This document shows, in pieces, positions 1 through 12,300 of a stretch of DNA of 64,000 nucleotides; the first letter of the stretch is position 1; the number at the start of each line of letters is the position of its first letter. The DNA comes from Cochliopodium minus (taxonomy: Eukaryota > Discosea > Himatismenida > Cochliopodiidae). The notes under the pieces were generated by a model. It was not told where the DNA came from. It searched no databases and worked only from the letters and a program-made list of their open reading frames with translations. The DNA is taken from NCBI GenBank assembly GCA_024220525.1, contig JAMYWO010000012.1:112604-176603 (forward strand). The letters run 5' to 3'. Made by a program: the position numbers and the translations under genes.

Positions 1-924
1 AATAATAATGATAAAAAGGAAAACACTGTTAAAAAGGACAATAAAGTTTCTGTCAACAGATCTATTTCGGTGAAAAATGAGTTTTTTGTTTGGAAAACGA
101 AGAGGGCGATATTTGAAGAGAAACTGAATCTTTTCAGGAGTGTTCAGGAGAACGAGGAACTAAAAAACAACAATAAGTACAGTGATTTGGAAAAACTTGC
201 TCTCGATTATTACACCCCCAAAAAACCCAGATCTGACAAAAAAATTAAATCCAAAAAAAAATCTGAATCCTCCTCTTCTTCTTCCAACAGTAATGACAAC
301 AAAGATGACAAGGACAGTGGAAAAGAGAAAGAGAATGAAAACAAAGAGAAAAGTGAAAGTAATGAAAAAAAGAGTTTGGCTACAAGCAATCCCAAGATTA
401 CCATTTCTAATGATGACAAAATCTCTAAAAGACAAAAAACAGAGAAAGATGAGGAAAACGAAAAAGAGGATAACAACAATGAGAAGGGTACCAAAAGAGT
501 AACCAAAGACAATGGAAAGGACAACAAGGAAAGTAGAGAAAAACCAAGTAGTGGTATTATTAAATAAAAAAATCTTTTTTTTTCTTAAACTTTTTTTAAA
601 ACAGAAATTCAAAAAAGGAATTCAAAGGATCTTAAAAACTCTTCCAGTTCTCTTCAAATTAAAGAATCTGCACGTGAGAGAGAATTACATACAGAATCTC
701 CTCGTGAAATAAGGAAAACTTCTTTAAGAGAACAAAAGGATTCCTCCATTGATTCAAGAGAACGAAGCTCTAAAGATTTTCCAAGAAAAGAAATTAAAGA
801 ATCAAGAAAAGTTGATTCTGGTTCATCCAAAAGAAAGAATGCTAATAGCTCTGAGCTTGAACCAAGGTTTATACGTACTGTCCCAAATGACAGCAAGAAA
901 AGAAAAAAGGATGAAAACAAATAA
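1..924 (+). CDS. 3' end of a Lys/Glu/Ser-rich, probably nuclear protein (partial)
   Basis: The reading frame is open from base 1, so the gene starts outside the window. Exon 1..547 joins exon 605..924 through a short intron (GT near 548, 551 or 554; AG at 603-604); all three donors keep frame, so the exact one is unsettled. The stop is TAA at 922-924. The visible 280-odd residues begin with a short helical segment (NEFFVWKTKRAIFEEKLN), then a charged, disordered tail full of KK, EKE, SSSS and RERE blocks with several basic clusters that could act as nuclear localisation signals. I do not recognise the family. Tails like this occur in mRNA export and splicing factors, but composition alone is not evidence. 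The neighbour is convergent, with 90 bp between the stops. Confidence 0.6.
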
Positions 925-1014
925 TTCTTCTTCTCTTTTTTTAAATAATTGAACTTTTTATAAAATTAAATATTATTCAAAATAAAGTTTTATTGATACT
1001 TCAAAATAGAAAAA

Positions 1015-4000
1015 CTAATTAATATCTATAATTTGATCATAAAAGTTGTGTCCAGAATACAAAAAGGTTGATCCCAAAATGATATCAGTTTGAGTTTGAG
1101 AGCTCATCTCGTAAACAGTTCTCATTTCACTGTAAGAAACACCACCCACAACAAAAATGATGATACGTTTATCACAAGACAAGTTGGGTACACTTTCTTT
1201 TTTGTTATTGGAAATGGTAGTGTTTGAATCCTTAGTGTCCTTTGAATCGTTTTTATTTCTGTTTTTCCATGAAGATCCACCTCCTGTTGGTTTTACACTA
1301 GCACCAATCTTATAAAAAATAAATTGAGATTTTTTTGAATTTATATAAAATAAATAAATAAAAAAGAAAAAAAATTTTAAAATTAAAAAGATATTAAATA
1401 TATTTACCAATGAAACATTTTTAGTTTCAGAAGAAGTATCTTTTTTAACATCTTTGGTATTGTTCATTGTAGATTCTCCACTAAAAAAAAAATTAAAAAA
1501 AAAATTAAAAAAAAAATAAAATAAAAATAAAATAGGAATTAATAAAAAATGTTTTTACGGTTTCAAAAAAGGAAAATCATCTTTACTCAGAACATTGGCA
1601 GACAAATCTTCTAAAAGGACGGAGAGCAAAGGTTTGTATCTGAAAAACTCTGCAGTTTTGGAAATTTCTTTGGATTTAGTTTTTTTGGGTTTCAAATTGG
1701 GTCTGTTTTTGTCCAACATGGAAATCAAAGCTTGAATAGCGTTTTTAGATTTAGGACCAAAACCCGCTATTTCTTGGCAATCTGACAACAAATTTTTGTC
1801 AATCTCACCTAAATTATTTTTTAAAATAAACTTTATCTTTTTATTTTTTTTTTATCTTTTTTTATTTTTTTTATTTTTTTTATTTTTTTTGATCTTTTGA
1901 TTTTTGATTTAATTTATTTTTTATTTTTTGTATATTTTTCTTATTTTTATTTTTTATTTTACCTTCACCACCAATGAAGAGCAAGAGGATACGGAGACGG
2001 GACTCTTCGTCCAAATTTCTGTTTCCTAAGAGCTCTTTTACAATGGAAGCACGCTGTGAGGATTTGATTTTTTTGCTTTTAAAATCTTCTTTCGTTGCAA
2101 TATCTTGTTCTCTAAAAAATAAAAAAAAATAAAAACAAAATAAAAACAAAAAAATTAAAAAAATAAAAACAAAATAAAAACAAAATAAAAAAAAATAATT
2201 AAAAAATAAAAAATTAAAAAATAAAAAAAAAATAAAAAATTTTAAAAGAATTTATGAGGGAAAGAAATTTTACCTTGAAATGATGGTTTTCATGTTGTCA
2301 GTAAATTTCTTAGAAACGGTTTTAGAAAGGTTCATGTGTAAAGAGTATTTTGATCTAATATAAAAAAAAAGAACAGAATTAAAATGAAATAAAATGATAA
2401 CAAAAATTAAAAAATAAATAAAATGTAAAAAATAAAAAGTGAAGAAAAAAAATAAAAAAATAAAAAAAAAATAATGAACATAAAATAATAAATAAACAAT
2501 AAAAGATAAATTAAAATAATAATAATAAATAAATAATAAATAAATGAATAAATAAATAAATAATAAATAAAAAAATTAATAAAAAATTAATAAAAAATTA
2601 ATAAAAAATAAATAATAAATAAATGAATAAATAAGAAAAACAAAAAAAATGATTTATATTTTTTTTACTTGAGTTCAGTAATTCTGGGCAAATTCTGGAG
2701 AGCAGTTTGCATTTCAGAAATGTTCTTGAAAGAGGAGGGATCAAAGTTTTTGGCTTCAACAGAAAAACTTTTGAAATTGTCAACAACACACTGAATGGCA
2801 TCACCAATGTACAAATGACGTAAAAGAGGCCATAACGGATCGTTTTCGTTTAAAATGGCCACCTTTTCTTCTTTCTTGTCCTCCCCCTCCACTTCGTATG
2901 TGTACTCGTCGCTTTTTATTGCCAGGAATTCTTTTAACATCGCTTGGTATGTCAGTTCGTGCAAGAATGGTGATACCTTTAATGAATAATTTGAAAAATT
3001 AAAATTCAAATCAAAAAAAAATCAAAAATAATAATAAATATTAAAATAAATAAAAAATTATGAATGAATTGTTAAAAAAAAAAATAAAAAAATAAAAAAT
3101 AAAATAAAAAATAATTAAATAAATATTAAAATAAATAAAAAAATTTAAATAAATAAAAAAATTTAAATAAAAAAAATTAATTAAATAAAGTTAATAAAAT
3201 AAAAATATAAAAAAATTAAAAAATAATTCAAAATTTTAATAAAAAGTCAGAAATTGATTTAAATAAAAAGAAAAAAAGGGTTTTTAATTACCAGATCAAA
3301 GCTACGGTCAATGATGAGGAAGATAGGACGGGTAGATTTTTCTGGGAAAGAAGAAGAGTTGGAAGTGTAAGTCTCTATCAATCTTGAAAATCTTTCTGCA
3401 ACTGTCTGAAAAAAAATCAAAAAATAAAAAAATAAAAAATAAAAATGAAATGAAAATATAAAAAAAAAAAATCAAAAAAAATAAAAAAAAAATTTAATTA
3501 AATTAAAAAAAATAAAAATAAATGAAGACGAAAAATAAAATAAAAATAAAAATAAAATAAAAATAAAAAATAATGATTAAAAAATAAAATTACTTGGCAC
3601 AAAGGATTGGATCTTTGATAACGGACAATGGGATTCTCTCCCAAATTGATGAAAATGCCAGAAAGCTTCTTGGCCATCTCCTGAGCAGCCTGATCCCTGT
3701 ACTGAGAGAACTTCTTGTTGTAGATTTCCTTGAAAGAGTTTTTCTCGTCAAAATGAAAGACACGTTGTTCGTAAGCGAAAAATTCAAAGTAGATTTCTTT
3801 AATTAACTTTATCTTTTTTAATTGGGAGGCTTTGCTTTGTTTGATCTTGTTTACTATCTCATCTGGGATGGTGGTGGAGAAGAGGAGGTACATGTTTCTG
3901 TATTGGTCCTCGCCTTCTTGGAGCCATCTCTCGATCGATTCTTTTGTTGGGGTGATGTAGTAGATCACGTCCATTGTTGGCATTGGCTCTCTTTCTTTGA

Positions 4001-4611
4001 ATAAATCATCCACCACTTAGTTTTTAAACAATCAAAAAAAAAATTAAATCTCAAAATATCATAAGAGAATAGAATCAATTCATTTTTTTTCTGATCCGAG
4101 AATAAATTTTAATTAGTATATCTCAAGAGATATCCTTTATAAATTTTTTTTATTGAAATTATATATAGCTATTCAGAGGTGATTAAATTTCCTCTCTTTG
4201 TATTCAGTTAAAATCTTAGATTTTAAAAAAAATGCCCAAATAAACAACTTTGCAGCCTTTAATATAATAACTTTGTATTTAAAATCATATTTTTGGTGAA
4301 AATATTGAGAAGATACCATTCTTATTCAATAAATTAATTTATATTAGACCTAATTTGAATTATATTGAACTCATATGTATTATTTGATTTAATTTCTTCT
4401 TACATGTTACCCCTTGTGCCATGATATCGAACATACCACATGCAGAAGAAATGGTTCTCAAACAAGTTTTATCCATGATCAAGATTTTCCAATCTGTCTT
4501 GATTTCCTTGATTGTTTGTAATATTTCTTTTTTTTGAATAGATTCAAAAAATGTTTAATTAATGAGTGAGATATATGATTTACTTTGTTTAACAAGATCT
4601 TTGAAAGACAT
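1015..4611 (-). CDS. Sec1/Munc18 family SNARE regulator
   Basis: SM proteins bind syntaxins and assembling SNARE complexes to drive vesicle fusion. Ten exons, all consistent in phase: 4611-4584, 4526-4404, 4015-3594, 3405-3292, 2976-2669, 2354-2274, 2111-1963, 1808-1559, 1480-1408 and 1308-1015, giving about 613 residues (family about 600). The start ATG at 4611 opens MSFKDLV; then comes the family N-terminus (WKILIMD, SSACGMFDIMAQGVT, EREPMPTMDVIYYITPTKES), the RPIFLIIDRSFDL strand, the SPFLHELTYQAM motif and the C-terminal FVVGGVSYSEMRTVYE / IILGSTFLYSG motif. These are all typical of Munc18/Sec1. Which of Sec1, Sly1, Vps33 or Vps45 it is closest to is less certain; the C-terminal GGVSYSEM motif and N-terminal spacing favour Sec1/Munc18. 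Intron 2 (388 bp) is unusually long here. Divergent from the SCY1-like gene. Confidence 0.92.
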
Positions 4612-4894
4612 TCTCTTATATTATTTTGTTTTTCAAATTTTTTTTTTTGATTTTATTTTATTCATTAAAAATTGGAAGATTGGATCCAATCTTTGTTAAA
4701 GAGAATGAAATAATTTTGGAACTCAATACCATCATTCTTTCAACAATTAAAATAAGGAGTTTATTTGTGAACGTGTTCATTTAAAATAAAGCTTTAATTT
4801 ATAAAAAATAAAAAAAAAAAATTTAATTTGAAAGGAACACATCCATAAAAAGATACCCTTCATTTGTTGAAAATAAAGATTTGGATTTAGAGAA
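4612..4894. promoter_or_regulatory. Divergent promoter region between Sec1-like and SCY1-like genes
   Basis: These 283 bp separate the two start codons, so they must hold both 5' ends. Against a plain A/T background there is a perfect 18-bp palindrome at 4676-4693 (AAGATTGGATCCAATCTT) and an inverted repeat TGAAC-gt-GTTCA at 4768-4779. Both look like dimeric transcription-factor sites. No TATA box can be told apart from the background. That the region is regulatory follows from gene layout; the roles of the palindromes are inference. Confidence 0.45.
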
Positions 4895-7800
4895 ATGGGA
4901 AATAGTTTGGCAAATCATAATTATGAAATAGTTGATGAAGAGAAACATCTTCCTTATAATAGTCAATTTTGTGATTTTTTTCAAGGAAGAAAATTGAGAA
5001 TAAATGGGGAAGTAGAATCATTGCATAAAAATGTTGGTATATTTGCTTATCAAATCGACCCAGAAACAATGAGTCCAAATAAACTTCAATTGATAAGTAA
5101 TGGGATAATGGTGAAAAAAAAAAAATTTGATATTTTAATATTTTTAAATCCAAAATCAAATATTCATGATCTCTTTCTTATTATATCGCCTAGATTTTCT
5201 TTTTTTACAATCAAACATTTTAAAATTCTTAAATTTTTTTAAATTTAGAGACTCAGAACACTCAGACATCCTCACATATTGCATGTTATTGAATCATTTG
5301 AAATTAAAAATGGTGTAAAAGGAAAATCATTCATAATCACAGAAAAAGCAGTACCAATCTCTCGTATTATTAATCAACTTTCAACTACACATCTTAAATT
5401 AGGAATATATCAGATTTTGGTAAAAAATTAATTTGAATTCTCTTTTCATTCATATATTTACTCACTCACCTCTAAAAATTTAAAGACATCAATTCATTTC
5501 TTACATTCATTTTGCAAATTATCTCATAATAATTTAACTTCTGATGCAATCTTTGTCAGAACAAATTCATATAATACGTGTAAGATTTAAATTTTTTTTT
5601 TCAATTTCTTGTTTGATAGATTGAAAAACAAAATTCTTTTTAATTTATCTAATCTCCTTATTTTTCTTCTTATAATCTATTTGGATTTTATCTAATTTTA
5701 ATTAAATCAATCTTTTAAAAACAACAAAAAAAAAAAAGATGATTTTAAACTCGCTGCAATGGAATATACAACAAGTTTGGAAAAATCAGCATCATTGTTA
5801 GCATCTGCGAATAATAACGAAGATGGAAATGCAGAAGGGGAAGAGGGTAATGAGAAGGGTGCCAAAGTGTTGGATGTCTCTGTGGAAGAAAACAAGGAAC
5901 CCTCCACCTCTAATCCTGAAGAATCCAACACACAAGGAACAGAAGGAACCAATGATCAGCCCCAAACTGAAGTCATCACCGAGAATAATGATACTGATGG
6001 TGGAAATGATATTCCTCTAAGTCCTTTGTAAGAAATCCTTTCATCCTTTCAATATTTTTTACATATTACAAAAAATCTTACATATTACAATCGAAATACA
6101 TCAAATAGAATTCTTATATGATAGATTAAATCTTGTTAGATCTATAATTAGATCAATATTAATCACTTTATTCAAATTAAGATTAATTAATAATTTGGAT
6201 TTAATTGATGAAGTATATTATTTGAGAAAATAGTATAAATCACAATATCATTGGATAAAATTTGATTTTTTTTCTTATTTGATTGATCAACTTCCTCCAC
6301 ATAATTTTCTTCAACAAAAATATTATTTTTTTTTTTCTTTGCTACTAAAAAAATAAAAACCATTCTTTCTCTCAAACCTCTCTTTCTCATCCAAAACTTT
6401 AAACTTTTTATTATTATTACAGGAACGAACAAAAAAACGGCAACAAAGAAGAAGAGCTAACAAACATAGAGTTGAAGTCAGCAGAAAACAGATACATTCA
6501 TTACAGAGACGTTTTGGCATTGGGAAACATGTTGCCAGGTTTGTTTAAAGACAAAATCGACAAAAAGCATCCTTTCTATGATTTGTTGCAGGATCTCATC
6601 GAGAAGTTGAAAGACAAAAAAGAGGTGGAGAATCTCACTGTTGACAAAATTTTGGAGCATGGCTTCTTTAGGGAGAACATCGTCATTTCTGTCGTGGAGT
6701 TTTTGAAGTACCTTTCTGCTAAAGGTAGAGAACAAAAAGAAGAATTTTTCAAGGTATTTTATCTTTTTTTTTTAAAATTTTTTTTTTAAATCATTTCACA
6801 TTATTTTCATTTTATGTATTTTATTATTTTCTATTATAATTTTATGTTTTTTATTTTTGAATATTTTCATTTTTTTTTTAATGTTGTTTTTTTTAACTAT
6901 ATAATACTTTTTTTTTTTTACAATTTTAATTATTTTATTTCATTAATTATTTTAACTTATTTTATTTCACTAATTATTTGAACTTTTTTTTTTTTTTTCC
7001 AGGGATTAAAAGACTCAGTAGCGCACATGTCAATTAAAGACACCATAGACATCGTACTTCCTCATATTCTTTGCGTGGAAACATTGAGAGAACCTTCCGT
7101 TCATCATTTCCTCTCCCACCTCTTCACTCCGAAAGACAAAGACCACGCTGATGGTGTTTTCGAAAAAGATCTTTTTGAGAGTCTCATCATGAGTTGGATT
7201 TGCAGATCTTTTGCTGAGCAAAATATAGTTATTAGTAAAAAAATAAATTTTGAAAAAATTTTAATTTAGTATTTATAATTATTTAGGAATTAATTTTTTT
7301 TCATTTTTTTTTTTTTTTATAAAAAAGAAAATTTTTATTTTCATAATTTTTTTTATAAATTTTTTTTTTAATTTTTTTTTAATGCAACATTTATTTACAT
7401 TAATTTCAACATTTTTGATTTTAACTACTTTCTTTTTTAAAATCCAAATAATAATTTATTTTCAATTTATTTAATATTATTTTTGATTTTATATTGTTTC
7501 AATATTTAAATTTTTAATTTATTATTAATTTAAATAGGAATCGTTCTGTTGAAGCAAATAGCAAATTTCTTGAAATTCATTAAGGCAGACGAACTGGAAA
7601 ATGTGATCTGGCCCCTCATTTGGAACTCCACCAACGAACAAAACGACGAGTTGATCATCAACACTCTCCACAGTTTCGTCAGCTTACTTTCTTTCTGGAA
7701 ATCTCAAAAAAGCGAAACTTTGCTCCCAAAAATTCAAGTTTTTATTTTCTATTTTTTATTTTTTATTTTTTATTTTTTATTTTTTATTTTTTATTTTTTA

Positions 7801-8065
7801 TTTTTTATTTTTTATNAAAAATTAAAAATTAAAAATTAAAAATTAAAAATTAAAAATTAAAAATTAAAAATTAAAAATTAAAAATTAAAAAAAATTGATT
7901 TTAAAATTAAAAATTAAAAAATTAATTTTAAAATTAAAAATTAAAAAAAATTGATTTTAAAATAAAAAATTAAAAAATTAATTTTAAAAAAAGGAGATCC
8001 AAATAATTATTGTGGAATTTATTGCACAAAGAATGAGTTTAGTTTTTTCGGAAAATCACTTTTGA
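4895..8065 (+). CDS. SCY1-like pseudokinase (SCYL3/PACE1 type)
   Basis: SCYL proteins are catalytically dead kinases with HEAT repeats that act in Golgi/COPI traffic and cell adhesion. Exons 4895-5110, 5249-5419, 5486-5579, 5739-6027, 6423-6753, 7003-7234, 7538-7737 and 7994-8065 keep phase. The protein starts MGNSLAN, a myristoylation signal like that of SCYL3. It has no glycine loop, then LRTLRHPHILHVIES, an IYQI..SIHFLH helix and LSHNNLTSDAIFV where active kinases have HRDLKxxN (no catalytic Asp); DFKLAAMEY replaces DFG. A 90-residue acidic Ser/Asn-rich insert follows, then helical HEAT-like repeats (GFFRENIVISVVEFLK). The last exon reaches TGA at 8063-8065, giving 534 residues, short for the family. 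A run of four T at 8060-8063 lies where one extra base would carry the frame straight into the next open frame (8071-8686), so the gene may really end at 8686. The exon 7 donor is a weak GTTTTT. Confidence 0.75.
7739..7993. repeat. A/T repeat intron with an ambiguous base
   Basis: Intron 7 of the SCY1-like gene. It begins with about ten copies of a TTTTTA/TTTATT unit, has one N at 7816, then many copies of AAAATT and a few TTGATTTTAAAATT units. The T-rich left half and A-rich right half can pair, so it could form a hairpin. The N suggests the assembler could not resolve the centre. Nothing coding is seen. Confidence 0.7.
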
Positions 8066-8070
8066 TACAA

Positions 8071-8686
8071 ATGGCAAAAAAACTAGAATTAGTTCCTGAT
8101 TTGGCGAAAAACATCATGTATCCTTACAACAAAGATAATCTAACTAAAAATTCCTCTTCTTTTCTCCTATCTTCTGTCAATGTTAATGTCTCTAAAAAAA
8201 ATTATAATGAAGCAGATCTCGTTGAGATTGATTGGAATTTTTCTGATAAAGATAAAATGTCAGAAGCAAAACGTATTGAGTTTTTTTTAATTATTTTTAT
8301 TTTTATTAATTAAATTTAATTTATTTTTAATTATTTTTTTCTAAATTTTTTTAGTTCAGGACAGAATTTTGATTGTTGAAGCGAATGTGGAATTTTTGAA
8401 AAATTATAAGGAGAATGAAAGAAATAAAGTTTCCACTTCTACCTTTTATAATGAAAACATTCACTTTTTTGTTTGTATTTACACTAAAACTCCTGTTCTT
8501 CACAACATGGGTTTGAAGAATTTTACAGAGGGGAATCTTTGTTTTTATTTACCCATCATTCACTTCCCACCTGAAACAGATACTATCTACCTTGTTGCTC
8601 TTTATGTTAGAGGTGGAGATAATTATTGTAATTTTAATTGTAAATTGGGACAATCTTCTATTTTTACTGTTTCTAAAATTAAATAA
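8071..8686 (+). CDS. Unrecognised protein; possibly the C-terminal part of the SCY1-like gene
   Basis: Two exons, 8071-8287 and 8355-8686, join in phase (donor GTATTG, acceptor TTTTTTAG). ATG at 8071 opens MAKKLELVPDLAKNIMYPY; the same frame is open back to about 7994. After a Ser/Asn-rich stretch comes a segment of alternating strand-like pattern (DRILIVEANVEFL, IHFFVCIYTKTPV, DTIYLVALYVRGGDNY), which looks like a small beta-sandwich. I do not recognise it. Only 5 bp separate the upstream TGA (8063-8065) from this ATG, too little for two independent genes, so either a 1-base error splits one gene or this is a shared transcript. The next gene starts 74 bp downstream. Confidence 0.5.
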
Positions 8687-8760
8687 TTGAATTATTAATT
8701 AAAATTTTAAATTTGAAAAAAAAAAAAATCGAAATCATAAATTTATCAGTTTGATAATAA

Positions 8761-9255
8761 ATGTCATACACAAAGATATTCATGCAATATTTGATATTTC
8801 TTGAAATATTGTTATTATTCTTGATATTCATTCCATCACCTCTTAAAATCAGAAAATTCATCCACAAATTTATGACTCACCCCTCCATGAAAATATTGAT
8901 ATTTGTCATAATCATTAATTTGGCATTATTATCAATTTATAGTTATTTCTATTACCAATATGACTATATAATTGTTTATAAAGAGGATTTGATAAAATAT
9001 AAAGAAGATGCTCTACAAGCAGAATTTAGGAAACGTAAATTGAAAGGAGAAAGGTATATTTTTTGAAAAGTAATAATGGTATAGTAACAAAATATTCAAC
9101 GAATTCTTTGATCAACAATATAATATAATTTAAAATCAAATTTTGTTTTCAAAAGATTTTTCAATTTGACCTTGTTTTCATGCATTTTGATGGTAATTAT
9201 TGAGAGGACTTCAAGTAACTTATTATCGAGATTAAATAAATTGGAAGAAAACTGA
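8761..9255 (+). CDS. BAP31/BAP29-like ER membrane protein (short form)
   Basis: BAP31-type proteins sit in the ER membrane with three helices and help export or retain membrane cargo. Exons 8761-9053 and 9156-9255 join in phase (donor GTATAT, acceptor CAAAAG), giving 130 residues. Helix 1 is YLIFLEILLLFLIFIP, followed by the basic KIRKFIHKF loop; helix 2 is MKILIFVIIINLALLSIYSY; a charged loop (EDALQAEFRKRKLKGER) aligns with the LFRAQRN loop of BAP31; helix 3 is FNLTLFSCILMVIIERTSS, ending with LLSRLNKLEEN. Animal BAP31 has about 246 residues with a long cytosolic coiled coil and a KKxx tail; here the protein stops just after helix 3 and has neither. Assignment rests on helix spacing and the loop, so it is good but not certain. 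Confidence 0.7.
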
Positions 9256-9392
9256 TTATCAAAAAAAAAAAAACTTCAAAAGGATATGATACAAATTGTA
9301 CTTTTCACATAAGGATTTTAGATTTTTGATAAAGTCTCAATCAATTTAAAGTTTTTATTAAAAATAATTTATTGTTAAATTTCGTTTTTTAT

Positions 9393-12300
9393 TTAATTTG
9401 GAACCTTTTTGAGTCTTTCCTTTGCACCCTGGTTAGAAGAAAGAGACTCAAATACAGTTTTTGGAACTTCCATCTGTTCAACACGTACACCAGTCTCATT
9501 ATCATCTCCATCCTCATCATCGTCATCATCATCAAGGTTGATGTCAATCTCTTCAGGGTTCTTGAGGTCTTTAACGCCAGAGTTGCCCTCCATCTTATTT
9601 TCGAGAAGTTGCATGGGATTCTTTTGAGCATCCATTTTTTGTTTGGCAAGTTCTTGGCTTTCTTTAATGAGACGAAAGTTAAACTGAGAATTATATTGAG
9701 CCTGAATACTTCTCTTTATTCTCAACATGTTTCTAAAAGTCTCCTCATTACCATGTGCGACTTCAAAATTATGAAATTCTTCCCAAAACTGGCTATCGAT
9801 GTTAGGATCGCAAAACTGAGAAGCATGAGAATAAATAGCACGTGCTCTATCTATTTCCCCAAGTTTCTTTTCGAGCGTTGCGTATTTCAAACAAAGATCC
9901 TTCACGTATTTATCAGGTAAAGAAGAAATGGCTTGTTCAAAAATGGATCTTGTTCTTGTTATTCCGAAAAACTCTGTAGCACGAGAAATGTAAAGCAAAT
10001 ACATCATGTATCTGTCATCTACTTGCACATTTTTGGTTGCTTTGTCGTAGACGTACATCGCGTGACGCGCAAGACCAAACTTCTCTTCGAAATCAGCGTA
10101 CATAATGAAAAAAGTTTTGGAATCAGATGGAGGAATCTCCTCTATTGCTTGTTCGAACAACTCCCTCGTTCTCTCAATCTCTTTGCCTTGATATCTTTCT
10201 AAAATAAATTCAATTTTAAAAAATAAAAAAATAAGAAAAATAAATTCAAATTAAAAATAAATTAATAGAAAAATATCAATTTAAAATTAAATTTTTGGAA
10301 ACAATTCAATTTTAAAAATAATAAAAAAATAATAAAAAATTAAAAAGATATTTAAATTAAAAACAAATTAATAGAAAAAATATCAATTTAAAATTAAAAT
10401 AAATTCAATATAAAACTAATTAAAAAAATAATAAAATGAAGATTTTAAAAATAAATTTATAGAAAAATATCAATTTAAAAAAAAAATCTTAAAACAAAAT
10501 AAAGATTTAAAATAAATTTAAAAATAAATTAAAAAATTAATAAAAAATATTACCAACAAATTTGGTTAAATAGGTGATCCAAATGTCCATGGAGTAAGGA
10601 AATTTGAACAGCTCTACTCCCTTTTGAAAAGCTTTGAAAGAATCTTCGAAATGTTTCTTTTCTTCCAAAAAGAGGCAGTAGTTGAGAAGGAATGCAGGTG
10701 TGATCACTTTCACTTCTATCATTTTCTCGTAAACTTCCTTTGCCTCTTCAAAGGTTCCAAAGCACTCTGTCAAATCCGCATAAATTGCCCACAATTTTGT
10801 TGAACGATAAAGTTTATCAGTAATTGGTGCTCCTAAAAAAAATGAAAAAAATAAACAATAATACAAATAAAATATAAAATAAAATAAAATAAAATTATTA
10901 AAATTAACAAAAAAAATATCTTCAAAAGAAAAAGTTTTAAATAAATTATTAATTAAAATAAATAACAAAAAATTTAGGTGAAGATAAAATAAATAAAAAT
11001 ATATCTTTGAAAGAAATATAAAACTAATTAATTAAAATTAAAAATAAAACTAATGTTTAAAATAAAAATGAAAGTAAAGATGGATAAAATTTAATCTCTT
11101 TAAAAAGAAAAATTCGAAATAAAAATAAATCCTCAAAAATAAAAAATAAAAAATAAAAAATAAAATAAAAAATAAAAAATAAAAAATAAAATGAATAAAA
11201 TAAATAAAAAAAATAAAAAATAAAAATAAACAAAAAATAAAAAATAAAAAATAAATAAAAAATAAAAATTAAAAAATAAAAAAATAAAAAATAAAAAATA
11301 AGATTAAAAAGTTTACCCTTAGGTAATTGCCTCCATCTGGGAGGAGGGTTGGTAGATTCTTTGATGATCTTCAAAGCTTGTGTGTAATTTTTGTTTCTGA
11401 TTTCCATTTCGACGTACTGAGACCAAACACTCGCAAGATCATCCAACTTTTGAAACTTTGCTTTTGTTGCTTGTTGAAATATTTTTCTTGCGTTTTCTAT
11501 TTGATCGTTGTCCTCATAGAATCTTGAGTAGTTGATCCACAATGTTGATACTTTTGAAGAGGATTGCATTGGATCCACTGTTTTTAGTGCATTCTAAACA
11601 AATTGAAAAATCAAAATAAATTAATTACAATTTTAAATAAACATTAGATTTGACAAAAATAAAAACAAAAAAATATTGTCATTAAAGAACAAAATTTTTT
11701 AAAATGAAATAAACATAAAAATTGAAAAAAATAAAAATATTAAAATTAAATATCTGGAATGAAATAATAAAATATAAAAACAAAATAAAAATAAATGAAT
11801 GTATCTACAAAATATAAAAAAAAAATAAAAAAAAAATAAAAAAAATTTAATTAAAAAAGAAAATTCAAAATATAAAGATACCTTGTATGTATCAACGACA
11901 TCCAAGTAAGCACCCATTTCAGTGTAAAGAGAAACTCGCTTGTGCCATTCTTGGACATTGTTGGGATTTTGCCTCAACTTGACGCTGTTCAAAAGAAGGG
12001 GCCTCCTGATCAAAAGTTCCTCATAACGAGCGGTTTGAAGTTGAAATTGGAGTTCTTCGTCTTCGTCTTCTTCCTCTTTATCTTCCTTACCTTTAAATAA
12101 TTTATTTTAATATTTTTAATTTAAATTTTATTTAATTTTTTAATTTTTAATTTTTAATTTTTTAATTTTTAATTTTTTGATTTTTTGATTTTTAATTTTT
12201 CAATATTTTACCTTCATCTTCTTCATCTTCATCGTCTTCTTTTTCAATGAGGAGGGACATCATTTTCTCTTCAAAGTCGCTGTACGCTTCCCATATCAAA

